Origin: Ancylomarina salipaludis
GTDB lineage: Bacteria; Bacteroidota; Bacteroidia; Bacteroidales; Marinifilaceae
Assembly: GCF_004122035.1 (NCBI RefSeq)
Contig: NZ_SAXA01000011.1
Location: 62,001-126,000, forward strand
DNA: 64,000 nucleotides
Reading direction: 5' to 3'
Shown: piece after piece, positions 25,994-36,175 of the stretch
How the letters are laid out: each line of letters starts with the position of its first letter
How positions within the stretch are numbered: the stretch's first letter is position 1
The notes under the pieces: generated by a model
The model's input: only the letters and a program-made list of their open reading frames with translations
Told to the model about the DNA's origin: nothing
The model's database searches: none
Translations under genes and position numbers: made by a program

Positions 25994-27907
25994 ATGAAAA
26001 TTAACATCACACATTTGTGTATTCCCGTGTTAGCTATATGTATTTTTGCTTGCACACCCAAAGAGAAAAAAGTTGAACGCCCTCCCAAAATTGCTTTGGA
26101 AGACTTTTTTAAGAATCCTCAAAAGACCTCTTATCAAATTTCGCCTGAAGGTACAAAGGTTTCGTACCGAGCTCCATACAAAGATCGGATGAATATTTTT
26201 GTTCAGGAAATTGGTAATGATGAGGCTGTTCAAATTACTTTTGAAACAGATCGTGATATTGCCGGCTATTTCTGGGCAAACGATAATCGGATTCTGTATT
26301 TGAAAGATAATGGAGGTGATGAGAATTTTAAATTGTATGGAGTTGATATTGATGGTGAGAATCTGGTTTGTTTTACTGATTTTGAGAATGTTCGTACAGG
26401 CATAATTGATCGTTTGGACGATATTCCCGATGAGATTATTATTTCTATGAATAAAAGAAATCCTCAGGCATTTGATCCTTATCGTCTGAATATTGTGACG
26501 GGAGAGTTGACCATGCTTTATGAAAATCCAGGGAATATTACCAGTTGGATGACTGATCATGAGGGCAAACTACGTGTTGCGACAGCAATTACCGATATGG
26601 TAAATGCCACTGTGCTTTATCGTGATACTGAAAAGGACAAATTTAAGCCGGTTATTACAACCAGTTTTAAAGAGAGCATGTCGCCTCAGTTTTTCACTTT
26701 TGATAATAAAAAATTATATGCCAGCTCTAATATCGGACGCGATAAGGCTGAGATCGTCATTTTTGATCCTGTAACAGGAAAGGAGACTGAGAGCTTATTT
26801 GCTAATGAAATGGTAGATGTTGAAAGTCTGTCATATTCGAAAAAACGTAAAGTGCTTACCAAGGCCATTTATACAACGGATATGGTTAATTTCAAGTTCT
26901 TTGATAAGGAAAGTGAAGATATGTATAATCGTGTAAAAAAAGAATTACCTGATTATGACTGTTATTTTACAAGTAGTAATACCAATGAAGATAAGTTTTT
27001 GATTCGAACCTATAGTGACAGATCTTTGGGTGCTTATTATATCTATGATAAAAATACCGATGAACTAAAATTAATTTCTGAAGTGAGTCCATGGATGAAT
27101 GAATCTCAAATGGCTCCAATGAAACCAATTCAATACACTAGTCGGGATGGAAAAACGATTCACGGTTATCTAACACTGCCAGTTGGTGTTAAAGCTAAAA
27201 ACCTACCTATGGTAGTTAATCCTCATGGGGGACCATGGGCAAGAGATAATTGGGGATTTAATCCTGAGATTCAATTCCTGGCCAATCGTGGTTATGCAGT
27301 TTTACAGATGAATTTCAGAGGCTCTACAGGCTATGGTCGTGAGTTCTGGGAATCTTCATTCAAACAGTGGGGACAGAGCATGCAGGATGATATCACCGAT
27401 GCAGTACAGTGGGCAATTGATAAGGGCTATGCTGATAAAGATCGTGTTGCAATTTATGGTGGTAGTTATGGTGGCTATGCAACTTTAGCAGGTTTGGCTT
27501 TTACACCTGACTTGTACAAATGTGGTGTTGATTATGTGGGTGTGAGCAATATGTTTACTTTCATGAATAGTCTGCCTCCATATTGGGAGCCTTACCGTCA
27601 GATGCTATACGAAATGGCTGGTGATCCTGTAAAAGATAGTGTCATGTTAGCTAAGGTATCACCGGTTTATCACGCTGATAAAATTAAAGCGGCTTTATTT
27701 GTTGCTCAGGGCGCCAATGATCCAAGGGTTAATCTTGCAGAATCGGACCAAATGGTTGCCGCAATGAAAGCGCGTGGGATTAATGTGGAGTATATGGTAA
27801 AAGATAATGAAGGCCATGGTTTTAGAAATCAGGAAAATCGATTTGATTTCTATCGCACTATGGAAAAGTTTTTGGATACCCACCTGATGAATGAAAAACA
27901 GGACTAG
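25994..27907 (+). CDS. S9-family prolyl oligopeptidase-type lipoprotein
   Basis: The lipoprotein signal ends at Cys20 (VLAICIFAC). Residues about 40-370 form a beta-propeller gate ([43 protein letters not shown]). The C-terminal alpha/beta hydrolase has [13 protein letters not shown] with nucleophile Ser491. The acid lies in QGANDPRVN, and the catalytic His is in NEGHGFR. The enzyme should cleave short peptides, often with dipeptidyl- or acylaminoacyl-peptidase activity, in the periplasm or at the outer membrane. Its 637 residues are usual. It is a single gene whose terminator is shared with the convergent acyl-CoA synthetase gene. Confidence 0.92.
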   Translation: MKINITHLCIPVLAICIFACTPKEKKVERPPKIALEDFFKNPQKTSYQISPEGTKVSYRAPYKDRMNIFVQEIGNDEAVQITFETDRDIAGYFWANDNRILYLKDNGGDENFKLYGVDIDGENLVCFTDFENVRTGIIDRLDDIPDEIIISMNKRNPQAFDPYRLNIVTGELTMLYENPGNITSWMTDHEGKLRVATAITDMVNATVLYRDTEKDKFKPVITTSFKESMSPQFFTFDNKKLYASSNIGRDKAEIVIFDPVTGKETESLFANEMVDVESLSYSKKRKVLTKAIYTTDMVNFKFFDKESEDMYNRVKKELPDYDCYFTSSNTNEDKFLIRTYSDRSLGAYYIYDKNTDELKLISEVSPWMNESQMAPMKPIQYTSRDGKTIHGYLTLPVGVKAKNLPMVVNPHGGPWARDNWGFNPEIQFLANRGYAVLQMNFRGSTGYGREFWESSFKQWGQSMQDDITDAVQWAIDKGYADKDRVAIYGGSYGGYATLAGLAFTPDLYKCGVDYVGVSNMFTFMNSLPPYWEPYRQMLYEMAGDPVKDSVMLAKVSPVYHADKIKAALFVAQGANDPRVNLAESDQMVAAMKARGINVEYMVKDNEGHGFRNQENRFDFYRTMEKFLDTHLMNEKQD

Positions 27908-27920
27908 TTAAATAAGAGTG

Positions 27921-27954
27921 AAAATGCCCAAACTTAAAGGTTTGGGCATTTTTT
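27921..27954. terminator. Bidirectional terminator between convergent genes
   Basis: A 13-bp stem (aaaatgcccaaac, 27921-27933, with gtttgggcatttt, 27940-27952) has T-runs on both strands. It serves the S9 peptidase and the acyl-CoA synthetase. Confidence 0.9.
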
Positions 27955-27976
27955 ATATCCGTTGTTTTTTATTTTT

Positions 27977-29620
27977 CTAGTAGTATAAAAAACGTTTGAT
28001 TTTATGTGTTGCTGTTTTTTGGAAAGGATCAACTTGAGCAACCACCATTTGAACCTGAGAGAATTTATTGACTCTTGAGTTTACGTATTGATGCAGTTCT
28101 TTCATCAATTCATCAATTTGTTGATCGACGTAGTTTTCCACATCTTTTTTAAGTGTTTTGTATTGCTGTTCCAACTCTTCATAATTGAAGTGAACCATAG
28201 CAACCAATTTTCCTTTTTTCTCGACGACAACAGATTCAACCACATGTTTGAAATTATTGATGACCGATTCGATTTCTTCAGGATAAATGTTTTCTCCGCT
28301 GGCTCCGACAATCATATTTTTTAGACGACTCTCGATATAGAGGTAATTGTTTTTGTCCATTCTTGCCAGGTCTCCCGTTTTAAACCAGCCATCTTCAGTC
28401 ATGACTTCTTTGGTCTTTTCAGGGTCTTTAAAGTAGCCCATCATCACATTATCGCCTTTGGCCCAAACTTCTCCAATTTGAGTGTGTGGGTCAGGCTTAT
28501 GGATTTTTAATTCAACTCCAGCCAAAGCAGGGCCTGTAGATCTGTATTGGGTTTTGGCAACTCCAATACCAGCAAGCAGAGGAGAGGTTTCAGTTAGGCC
28601 ATATCCAATGGCATAAGGAAATTTGGCTTCACGTAAAAATTGTTCGATCTTGTCGCCCAACTTTGCTCCTCCAATACCAAAGAAGGTTAGTTTGCCACCA
28701 AAGGTTTCCATTAATTTTTTCCCTGCAATAAGATTTAGCCTTTTGCGGAAAAAAGGAATTTTATATAGGTTTCGGGTGATGGCTTTTCCGTTGATAGTTG
28801 GCAAAATCTTTCCTTTATAGATTTTTTCAATGATCAGAGGTACCGAAAACATGATGGTTGGTTTGACTTCTTTTAAAGCCGATATCAACAAAGATGGAAC
28901 AGGTGCTTTTCCTAAGTAATAAATACAGGAACCTGCTAACATAGGAATGATAAAACCTAAAGTGTTTTCGTAGGTATGCGATAGGGGCAAGATGGATAGA
29001 AAGCGATCATTTTCATCGATAGGATGAAGCTGTCTGGCACTAGTTGCATTAGAACAAATATTTTTGTGCGAAAGCATTACACCTTTTGAACTGCCTGTTG
29101 TTCCTGATGTATAAATGATAGCTGCCATGTCATCTTCGGCAACTTGATAGCTTTTATCAGGTGTCGCTGAATCATCATACTGAGCAGTCGTTTGATTTGA
29201 TTCAATCAAATCAAAGTTTTCAACTGCAATGGTGTAATCCAGGCTGTCGATATCTAAGTTCTTAATTTTTGCATATAGAGCTTTTGATACAACGATTGCC
29301 TTAGATTCGGAATGTTTAAGGATGTTTTCAATCTCCATGACTGAAAAATCGGGTAATATTGGAACAACAACGGCTCCCATAAAAGTGGTTGCATAATAGG
29401 TAATCCCCCAGTTGGGCATATTACTACTTAGAATAGCAATTTTGTCACCTGTTTTGATACCCAGCTTTTCGTAAAAAGCAATAAGAGCATGTATTTTAGA
29501 ATTGACTTCCTTGTAGGTGATAGGTGTTTGACCTACAAGTGCCATGGCATTTGAGGATCCAAACTTTGTAACTGTTTCCGAAAAAAGTGCGGGAAACGTT
29601 AAGTTATGATATGGTTTCAT
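27977..29620 (-). CDS. Long-chain fatty-acid--CoA ligase (AMP-forming)
   Basis: This cytoplasmic or membrane-associated ANL-family enzyme activates fatty acids to acyl-CoA through an acyl-adenylate. The P-loop-like motif IIYTSGTTGSSKGVMLSH is near residues 168-185. GYGLTETSPLL and GWFKTGDLARMD are the A5/A7-type motifs. The C-terminal catalytic Lys lies in KTATHKIKRFLYY. Its 547 residues are slightly short for the FAA1 group and typical of Bacteroidota. It is a single gene. A FadL-type fatty acid porin elsewhere in the window (48349-49644) could supply substrate, but there is no operon link. Confidence 0.9.
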   Translation of the reverse strand: MKPYHNLTFPALFSETVTKFGSSNAMALVGQTPITYKEVNSKIHALIAFYEKLGIKTGDKIAILSSNMPNWGITYYATTFMGAVVVPILPDFSVMEIENILKHSESKAIVVSKALYAKIKNLDIDSLDYTIAVENFDLIESNQTTAQYDDSATPDKSYQVAEDDMAAIIYTSGTTGSSKGVMLSHKNICSNATSARQLHPIDENDRFLSILPLSHTYENTLGFIIPMLAGSCIYYLGKAPVPSLLISALKEVKPTIMFSVPLIIEKIYKGKILPTINGKAITRNLYKIPFFRKRLNLIAGKKLMETFGGKLTFFGIGGAKLGDKIEQFLREAKFPYAIGYGLTETSPLLAGIGVAKTQYRSTGPALAGVELKIHKPDPHTQIGEVWAKGDNVMMGYFKDPEKTKEVMTEDGWFKTGDLARMDKNNYLYIESRLKNMIVGASGENIYPEEIESVINNFKHVVESVVVEKKGKLVAMVHFNYEELEQQYKTLKKDVENYVDQQIDELMKELHQYVNSRVNKFSQVQMVVAQVDPFQKTATHKIKRFLYY

Positions 29621-30010
29621 TATGGTTTGTTTTTAAAAGGTGTTGTGTGGCTTGGTAGGCCTGAATGTACACATACACAGCCTGCAATTTAACGAATTTT
29701 CGATAGACCCTGTTATTTTATATTCATTGCTTTTATCCGGAAAGACGGATAAGCCTCAAAAAACATAATTCGGGTGTGTAATGTGTTTATTTTTATGGTG
29801 TTCTGTGTCGGCCTAGTCAAGGGGCGTCTTTTTATCTTATTATCGAAATAAATCTGTAAATAGGGCTTTTTTTAGCTGCTTAAGAATCAACTGTTCCTTA
29901 TTTTATTTTTCATATTAATAATAGAACTCTAAAATTCTTGCTATTTAACGCAACCTATTTCATCTATTTTCGTCTATAGTTATGTAGTCTAAAAGTTAAA
30001 ATGCTTTCCA
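29621..30010. other. Divergent intergenic region, no gene seen
   Basis: About 390 bases lie between the acyl-CoA synthetase and a small lipoprotein gene. I see no RNA gene or strong promoter match. A near-match to the -7 box (TAttTTCG, about 29963-29970) is on the plus strand. Confidence 0.4.
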
Positions 30011-30406
30011 ATGAAGAAGATATTTATAGTTTTTATCCTGATGACTTTCTTTTCATCATGTTCAGATAAGAATGATGACAATTTTGTTGTATCTGAACTG
30101 GTTAGCCGTTGGAAGTGGGTCGAATCTAGTGGAGGAATAGATGGTAGAACCGACACTCCTGAATCTACTGGTAAAGAAATCGTTTTGATTTTTTCTCTTA
30201 ATACATATCAGCAATACGTCAATGACAAGCTGGAAATTGAGATGACTTATCATTTGGAGGAGGCAGAATCCATCATTTTTGGCGACAAAAGACTGATGAT
30301 CGTTTATGAAAATGGACGAAAACAATCCTTTGATCGCTGCGATGGCAAGCTGATTTTATACGATGAGTGTATTGATTGTTTTACCAGTACCTATGTTCGG
30401 TTTTAG
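30011..30406 (+). CDS. Small lipoprotein of unknown function
   Basis: The lipoprotein signal ends at Cys17 (MTFFSSC) and is followed by Ser-Asp-Lys-Asn-Asp-Asp, a surface-export-like acidic patch. The mature part has about 115 residues. It starts with a Trp-containing strand (LVSRWKWVESSGG) and continues as alternating strands (IVLIFSLNTYQQYV; LEIEMTYHLEEAESII; KRLMIVYENGRKQSF). This pattern is seen in the lipocalin-like lipoproteins of Bacteroidota. Three or four cysteines near the end (DRCDG, DECIDC) might form disulfides. The family is assigned only by this pattern. Confidence 0.65.
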   Translation: MKKIFIVFILMTFFSSCSDKNDDNFVVSELVSRWKWVESSGGIDGRTDTPESTGKEIVLIFSLNTYQQYVNDKLEIEMTYHLEEAESIIFGDKRLMIVYENGRKQSFDRCDGKLILYDECIDCFTSTYVRF

Positions 30407-30452
30407 AAATTTAATAAAATAGCCTTATTATATATTTTCCCTGTATGTTTTT

Positions 30453-30486
30453 GACGTCTGAACTTAAAAGTTTGGGCGTCTTTTTT
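30453..30486 (+). terminator. Terminator after the small lipoprotein
   Basis: A 12-bp stem with several G-T pairs (gacgtctgaact, 30453-30464, with agtttgggcgtc, 30469-30480) is followed by six T. Confidence 0.75.
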
Positions 30487-30586
30487 ATGTGCGAATAGAA
30501 AAACCAAATTTTAATTCTTCTGTCGGGCATAATTCCATTTTTAGATATGGAAAATATGTATGTTTGTATTCAAATTTAGATAAGCG

Positions 30587-31030
30587 ATGAGATATTTTTT
30601 GATGATATTAGCCCTGGTTGCGGGGTGTTTGTTACCCGTTCAGGCGAGTATTAATGCGAAATTGGGATCTTTTCTGAAAGCTCCACTTATGGCTGCTCTG
30701 GTCAATTTTATGGTGGGTGGTTTTATCTTGTTGATGGTCATCATCGGGACACGTACCCCTAATAACATCATGCAAGCTATAAAAGAGGCGCCTGTCTATT
30801 CATGGATTGGTGGTCTGATGGGCTGTATATATGTCAGTTCCATTATCTTTCTGGTTCCCCGATTGGGTGCAGCCTTGAGCTTTGGATTGATAGTTGCAGG
30901 TCAGTTGATTTTCTCTATGATATTGGATCATTATGGTTTATTTGGTGTCCCTGTGCAACCTGCTAACTGGGGGCGTATTTTGGGTATCCTCCTAATTTTT
31001 GCCGGCATATTTTTCATTCATAAGTTTTAA
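30587..31030 (+). CDS. YdcZ/DUF606-type membrane transporter
   Basis: This integral membrane protein of 147 residues has about five helices and belongs to the DUF606 (YdcZ) branch of the drug/metabolite transporter superfamily. Diagnostic segments are GCLLPVQASINAKLGSFLKAP at the start, then IGGLMGCIYVSSIIFLVPRLGAA and LDHYGLFGVP. These half-size proteins are thought to work as dimers. The transported compound is unknown. It is a single gene with no linked regulator. Confidence 0.9.
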   Translation: MRYFLMILALVAGCLLPVQASINAKLGSFLKAPLMAALVNFMVGGFILLMVIIGTRTPNNIMQAIKEAPVYSWIGGLMGCIYVSSIIFLVPRLGAALSFGLIVAGQLIFSMILDHYGLFGVPVQPANWGRILGILLIFAGIFFIHKF

Positions 31031-31235
31031 TTATAAATGTTTTTAGGTGACTTAGCTTATGGCAAAATAATTATTTCTTAAGAAAAAAAAATCCTTCCTT
31101 TTCTATCTGTCAAGCTCTGTGTCAGTAAAAATCCACAGATATAATCTCCTTTTTTAGAGTTAGATAGAATTATTCTATTTTATGTATGATATGGCTTTAT
31201 TCAAATGTATGATACTGTTTGAAATATTATTTTCA

Positions 31236-31243
31236 TAAATTTG
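31236..31243 (+). promoter_or_regulatory. Possible -7 box of the double-GNAT gene
   Basis: TAaaTTTG is a full -7 match, 31 bases before the start codon. The nearest TTTG (31218-31221) is only 14 bases upstream. Confidence 0.35.
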
Positions 31244-31274
31244 AAAGACTTGTTATATATGAATTAATAATAAA

Positions 31275-32129
31275 ATGGAAAGAATAGAATCTCTTGATAA
31301 GTTAAGTTTCGATCATTTATTTCCCGCATTTTCTGAAGCATTTGGGAGTTATGAAGTTCAGATAAATAAGGATGAATTGCGTGCTATGTTAAAACGCAGG
31401 GGATATTCACCGGAATTTTCCTTTGGGGCATTCGAGAATAATAAGTTGGTCTCATTTACCTTAAATGGAATAGGGCAATTCAATGCTCGTAAAACGGCTT
31501 ATGATACAGGAACAGGAACATTAGAGGCATTTCGGGGTAAAGGCATGGCTTCAAAAATTTTCACTGATTCTATTCCATATTTAAAAAATGCAGGTGTATC
31601 GCAATATCTCCTCGAGGTTTTGCAACACAACACGAATGCTGTGTCAGTGTACAAAAAACTGGGTTTTACTGTTAGCAGAGAATTTAACTATTTCGTACAG
31701 CCTACCGCAGAAGTTCAGTTGCTTGATAAAAAGTTGTCTGATATATTCAATATACAGGAAACAAGTTTGGAGAATGCAGAGGGGGCAACTGAATTTTGGG
31801 ATTTTGTTCCTTCATGGCAAAATAGTTTTGAAGCAATCAAACGGAGTCTTAGTGATTTTAAAATCATTGGTTCATATCATGATCATAGGCTAGTTGGGTA
31901 TTGTATTTTTGAACCCACTTCTGGTGATATAAGTCAAATTGCCGTGAGCAAAGATTACAGGAGACAGGGAATTGGAACTGCTCTGTTAAGCGAAATGCTT
32001 AAGATTAATAAGCATTCTTCAATTAAAGCGATTAATACCGAAATTGCCTGTGAATCTATAACACATTTTTTTGAATCAAATCACATTCTACTGAGAGGGA
32101 AGCAATTTGAAATGATTAAAAGTCTTTAA
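31275..32129 (+). CDS. Protein with two GNAT acetyltransferase domains
   Basis: The first domain (about 1-140) has the acetyl-CoA-binding loop FRGKGMASKIF followed by NTNAVSVYKKLGF, both typical of GNAT enzymes. The second (about 150-284) has DISQIAVSKDYRRQGIGTALL. The tandem arrangement resembles bacterial mycothiol synthase-like and aminoglycoside-type double GNATs, where often only one domain is catalytic. It is cytoplasmic. The substrate is unknown. The start codon is the first ATG after the promoter. It is followed after 74 bases by the glycosylase-like gene. Confidence 0.88.
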   Translation: MERIESLDKLSFDHLFPAFSEAFGSYEVQINKDELRAMLKRRGYSPEFSFGAFENNKLVSFTLNGIGQFNARKTAYDTGTGTLEAFRGKGMASKIFTDSIPYLKNAGVSQYLLEVLQHNTNAVSVYKKLGFTVSREFNYFVQPTAEVQLLDKKLSDIFNIQETSLENAEGATEFWDFVPSWQNSFEAIKRSLSDFKIIGSYHDHRLVGYCIFEPTSGDISQIAVSKDYRRQGIGTALLSEMLKINKHSSIKAINTEIACESITHFFESNHILLRGKQFEMIKSL

Positions 32130-32203
32130 TACAATTATTTGGATTAGTAATATATTGTTGAATTTAGAGTGAAATTGTCTTTAATCATTCTAATTTTAAG
32201 CTG

Positions 32204-32839
32204 ATGATAACTTCACATCAATATTTAAGCAAATACCCAATTTCAAAGGATAGTGAAAAACTGATTCTAGGTACAATTCATCCCCATAATCATGAGGAAT
32301 TTGAGCTTCCTTTTTTCTATGGTAATGTAAATAGTATTTGGACAATACTTAGCGAAGCATTCCCCGATGAATTGAAAAAGCCGATTACATTAAATGGAAT
32401 TCTGGCATTTTTAAAACGTCGAAAGATTTCAGTTAGTGATACAATTATAAAATGTGAAAGAAAGAAACCGACGGCTAATGATTCCGATTTGTTACCTATT
32501 GAGCTTAATCGACAGTTAATAAGGGATATTAAGAATTCAAATATATCTGAAATCTTTTTTTCAAGTGGCTTTGGCAAAAATAATGCTTTCCGGCTTTTTT
32601 ATGTTGATATTTTAGGTCTTAAAATAACAAAAGAGATTCGGGCTAAACGAGAGTTAATCCTTAATAAGGAGGTATTTGGCCGGAAAATAAAAATGACGAT
32701 TTTATATTCTCCTTCGGGTTCTTCTAATGTAGGGTTATCAAAATCGAAGATATATTTGGAAAAGAAGAAGGAGTATGAAAAATCGAACAGACCTGTTCAT
32801 GATTTTAAAGTTGATTATTATCGCGAAAAATTTGAATAA
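32204..32839 (+). CDS. Uracil-DNA-glycosylase-superfamily-like protein
   Basis: The N-terminus KLILGTIHPHNHE followed by FFYGNVNSIWTIL resembles the active-site and wall segments of the UDG/MUG superfamily (compare GTxPS and YYaNPxNxFW). The later SPSGSSNVGLSKSK aligns in position with the DNA-intercalation loop (HPSP/NPS type). It has 211 residues, no signal peptide, and a basic C-terminus. The usual catalytic Asp/Asn after GT is replaced by Ile-His, so the chemistry may differ or be lost. I infer a DNA-base repair or related role, with moderate certainty in the fold only. Confidence 0.65.
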   Translation: MITSHQYLSKYPISKDSEKLILGTIHPHNHEEFELPFFYGNVNSIWTILSEAFPDELKKPITLNGILAFLKRRKISVSDTIIKCERKKPTANDSDLLPIELNRQLIRDIKNSNISEIFFSSGFGKNNAFRLFYVDILGLKITKEIRAKRELILNKEVFGRKIKMTILYSPSGSSNVGLSKSKIYLEKKKEYEKSNRPVHDFKVDYYREKFE

Positions 32840-33065
32840 GGAATATGAGTTGTGTGTTTTGTTTGGGTCTATCGATGTAAAAACTTAATATAGCTGTAAG
32901 CTGCCTTTTTTAGGCAAGAGTTTTCTTGATATGAATGTTTTAATTTAAAGAGTTGACCATAGTAAAGAATAAAGAGTTTGTTTGAATTCATTGGGAAGAT
33001 TCTAGTCGAGTTCTAGTAGAGATTTAAAAAATAAATTATATTGCAAGCTTAATCCACTATACGAT

Positions 33066-34904
33066 ATGATCTCTAGATTCAGCAAACATCTTTCTGATAG
33101 TATTAATAAAAGCCGGTTTGCAACTGCTCTTAATACAGTCTTTGTTTTTGTTCCCGTTTTTTCAATTATTTTAATTGTGACGATATTCATCTTGAGGACA
33201 CAAGAAAAGATGGAACTGAAGTTGGTCAGGAATGCTGAGAAGAGTCTTGTTGACACCAAGTTTAAAAGTGTTGAATCAGAAATTAATCACGTTATCAATG
33301 ATTTATTTATTCTTAAATCAGAGACACACATAAAGGAATTTCTGGCCGATGCCAATCCTGATATTTTTGAGGACCTATCCCAGGATATGCTTAATATTGT
33401 TAAGTATAAAAAAATATACGATCAAGTACGTTTATTGGACGAAAATGGCATGGAGCTCATTCGGGTAAATTACAATCAAGGAAATCCGATTATTGTTTCA
33501 AAAGAGAATTTGCAAAGTAAAAGCAACCGCTATTATTTTAAAGAGGCAATTAAATTAAATGAAAATGAGGTTTTTATTTCACCTCTTGATTTAAATATTG
33601 AGAACAATCAGATAGAACAGCCTCTCAAACCCATGATCCGAGTTGCAACCCCGGTTTTTGATCAGGAAGGTTTAAAACGTGGGATTTTGTTATTCAATTT
33701 CTTTGGGGAAACTATCTTGAGTGCCTTTGATAGCTATTCAGACCTAATGATTAACAATAAGCTAATGTTGTTGAATGCAGAAGGTTATTGGCTGAAAGGG
33801 GAATCTGCTCAGTATGAGTGGGGTTTTATGTATGAGGATAGAAAAGATATAAAATTTTCAAATCAGTATAAGGATGCTTGGAACGAAATGGTGAGCAAAG
33901 AGGCATCTCAGTTTGAAAATAAGGATGGCTTATTTACATTCCAAACCATTTATCCCTTAATGGGGAGATTAAAAAGTGATCGTTCAGAAAAAACATTTGT
34001 GTCTAATCAATCACAATTGCTTTCAAAAAGCTATTATTGGACAATTGTTTCTTATGTTCCTTCAGAGATTCTTTATTTCAAACAAAATAAACGTCGTTTT
34101 TATGTTGCCCTTTTATTGGTGATAATTTCCATAAGTCTGTTTTTAATATCATGGAAACTTGCAAAGGTTAAAACTTCCAGAAAACAGGCCCTGCAGTTAT
34201 TGAAAATAAATAACGATACAAAAGATAAGTTTTTTTCGATTGTTGCTCACGATTTAAAAGGTCCTTTTAATGCCTTGTTGGGTTTTAGTAATTTGTTGAT
34301 GAGTGAAGTAAGAGAAGAGGAAAATTCGAACATAAATGAGTATAGTACAATAATTCATTCAACTTTGAAGAATACTTATGATTTTCTTATCAATTTATTG
34401 GATTGGTCAAGATCTCAGATAAATGGAATTGAATACAAACCAGAAGCTTTCTTTTTATCAGACTTAGTTGATGAAATATTTGCCTTACTTAAACTTCAGG
34501 CCGATAAAAAAGAGATTCGGATGAATAATTTCGTTTCTGATCAGTTAAAGATTGTAGCTGATAAAAATATTTTGAGTACCATCATTCGAAATATTGTGAC
34601 CAATGCTTTGAAATACAGTAATAGTGGTGGTGATGTTAAAGTTTCAGCATCAATTAAAAATCATCGTCTACTTTGCACAATTTCCGATAATGGTGTTGGA
34701 ATTGATGCTGAAAACATTGATAAACTGTTCCATTTAGATTCAAACAGAAGTACATTAGGTACAGATGATGAGAAAGGGACTGGCCTGGGGTTAATTCTTT
34801 GTAGAGAACTTATAGAGAAGCACAAAGGTTCAATTGGTGTTGAAAGTGAAATAGCTAAGGGTTCTGATTTTTGGTTTGATATCCCTCAGCCCCTTAATAA
34901 ATAG
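33066..34904 (+). CDS. Membrane sensor histidine kinase (orphan)
   Basis: TM1 is at about 22-43. A large periplasmic sensor of about 300 residues follows, with dCache-like segments (YKKIYDQVRLLDENGMELIRVN; SKSNRYYFKEAI; IRVATPVFDQEGLKRGILLFNF). TM2 is at about 343-364. The HisKA motif VAHDLKGPFNALLGFSNLL contains His395. The ATPase domain has the N-box IIRNIVTNALKYS, G1 DNGVGI and G2 GTGLGL. No response regulator gene is adjacent, so its partner must be elsewhere. The Lys-Gly-Pro-Phe after the His is usual for the Bacteroidota group of these kinases. The signal sensed is unknown. Confidence 0.93.
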   Translation: MISRFSKHLSDSINKSRFATALNTVFVFVPVFSIILIVTIFILRTQEKMELKLVRNAEKSLVDTKFKSVESEINHVINDLFILKSETHIKEFLADANPDIFEDLSQDMLNIVKYKKIYDQVRLLDENGMELIRVNYNQGNPIIVSKENLQSKSNRYYFKEAIKLNENEVFISPLDLNIENNQIEQPLKPMIRVATPVFDQEGLKRGILLFNFFGETILSAFDSYSDLMINNKLMLLNAEGYWLKGESAQYEWGFMYEDRKDIKFSNQYKDAWNEMVSKEASQFENKDGLFTFQTIYPLMGRLKSDRSEKTFVSNQSQLLSKSYYWTIVSYVPSEILYFKQNKRRFYVALLLVIISISLFLISWKLAKVKTSRKQALQLLKINNDTKDKFFSIVAHDLKGPFNALLGFSNLLMSEVREEENSNINEYSTIIHSTLKNTYDFLINLLDWSRSQINGIEYKPEAFFLSDLVDEIFALLKLQADKKEIRMNNFVSDQLKIVADKNILSTIIRNIVTNALKYSNSGGDVKVSASIKNHRLLCTISDNGVGIDAENIDKLFHLDSNRSTLGTDDEKGTGLGLILCRELIEKHKGSIGVESEIAKGSDFWFDIPQPLNK

Positions 34905-35183
34905 CCCTATTGATCGAAAATGTGTATTTGAAATCACCAACGACCATAAACTCCACCTTAAAGTCCTAGCCCTGAAAGATAAGTATGATAAAATTTGAAG
35001 GCATTTGTTTATAAAATAGGTATCCATACTGTTTGTGTCGAAATTATAATAGAGATCTGTAATTAATATAATTTTGGCAATTGAGTCTTGTGATTAATAG
35101 AAAAATTCGAGGATTTAACAGCATTCTATTATATGAATGAAAATTCGTTTATTTTTGTTTTGTAAAATGAATAATATATAAAT

Positions 35184-35999
35184 ATGGAAATAGAGTGGTT
35201 ATTAGAATATAATCCGGTATGGTTAGCATTGGGAGCTACGCTTTTTACCTGGTTTGTAACAGCATTAGGTTCGGCAATGGTTTTTTTCTTTAAATCGATT
35301 AATAAGAAAATTTTAAATTCGATGCTGGGTTTTGCTGCCGGAGTTATGATAGCAGCCAGTTTTTGGTCTTTGCTAAAACCCGCTATTGAAATGTCTGAAG
35401 CAAATGGGAATACACCATGGATGCCTGCAGTGGTCGGATTTTTAGCAGGTGGAGCTTTTTTATTTGCGGTAGATAAGATTTTACCTCACTTGCACATGGG
35501 GTTATCAACAGATAAAGCAGAAGGTATTAAAACAACCTGGCAAAGAAGTGTATTGCTTGTGCTAGCTATCACCTTGCATAATATTCCGGAAGGTTTGGCT
35601 GTAGGTGTTGCATTTGGCGCCTTAGCTAATAATCCTGATGCGGGTATGCTCGCAGGAGCAATTGTTTTGGCTATAGGTATTGGCTTACAGAATTTTCCGG
35701 AGGGAGCTGCCGTTTCAATTCCTTTACGGAGAGAGGGTTTTTCACGATTAAAAGCATTTAATTATGGTCAGCTTTCGGGTATTGTAGAACCTATTGCAGG
35801 TGTTGTAGGTGCGTATTTGGTACTGACAATAACGCCTTTATTACCCTATGCACTGTCGTTTGCGGCAGGAGCCATGATTTTTGTAGTTGTGGAGGAATTG
35901 ATACCGGAATCACAAACGGGAAACGAGACCGATTTATCTACAATTGGAGCCATGCTAGGCTTTGCAACAATGATGTTTTTGGATGTTGCTTTGGGATAA
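35184..35999 (+). CDS. ZIP-family metal transporter
   Basis: This inner-membrane transporter is of the ZIP (GufA/ZupT-like) type, importing zinc and possibly other divalent metals. There are about eight helices. The metal-site helices are TLHNIPEGLAVGVAFG (His132, Glu136) and LQNFPEGAAVSIPL. A glutamate-rich helix VVVEELIPES follows. The His-rich cytoplasmic loop seen in some family members is short here (HLHMG). It has 271 residues and is a single gene with a terminator. Confidence 0.93.
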   Translation: MEIEWLLEYNPVWLALGATLFTWFVTALGSAMVFFFKSINKKILNSMLGFAAGVMIAASFWSLLKPAIEMSEANGNTPWMPAVVGFLAGGAFLFAVDKILPHLHMGLSTDKAEGIKTTWQRSVLLVLAITLHNIPEGLAVGVAFGALANNPDAGMLAGAIVLAIGIGLQNFPEGAAVSIPLRREGFSRLKAFNYGQLSGIVEPIAGVVGAYLVLTITPLLPYALSFAAGAMIFVVVEELIPESQTGNETDLSTIGAMLGFATMMFLDVALG

Positions 36000-36052
36000 A
36001 AAGAATCGTTTGTGTTTCATAATTTGAAGCCTTACTTAGAATTTATATTTTC

Positions 36053-36091
36053 AGACCTGATTGTAATAAAATACGATTAGGTCTTTTTTTT
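36053..36091 (+). terminator. Terminator after the ZIP transporter
   Basis: A 12-bp stem with two G-T pairs (agacctgattgt, 36053-36064, with acgattaggtct, 36073-36084) precedes eight T. Confidence 0.82.
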
Positions 36092-36175
36092 GCCTCTTCA
36101 TTTTATAGATTGGATAGATTTATCTATTTTAAAAGTATCATTTTGATTATCAGATAAACCGATAAAATTGAAATT

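Noticed and set aside
28088-28324. Phe/Ile-rich ORF antisense to the acyl-CoA synthetase
   Set aside because: It is a reverse-strand shadow of an AT-rich conserved coding region.
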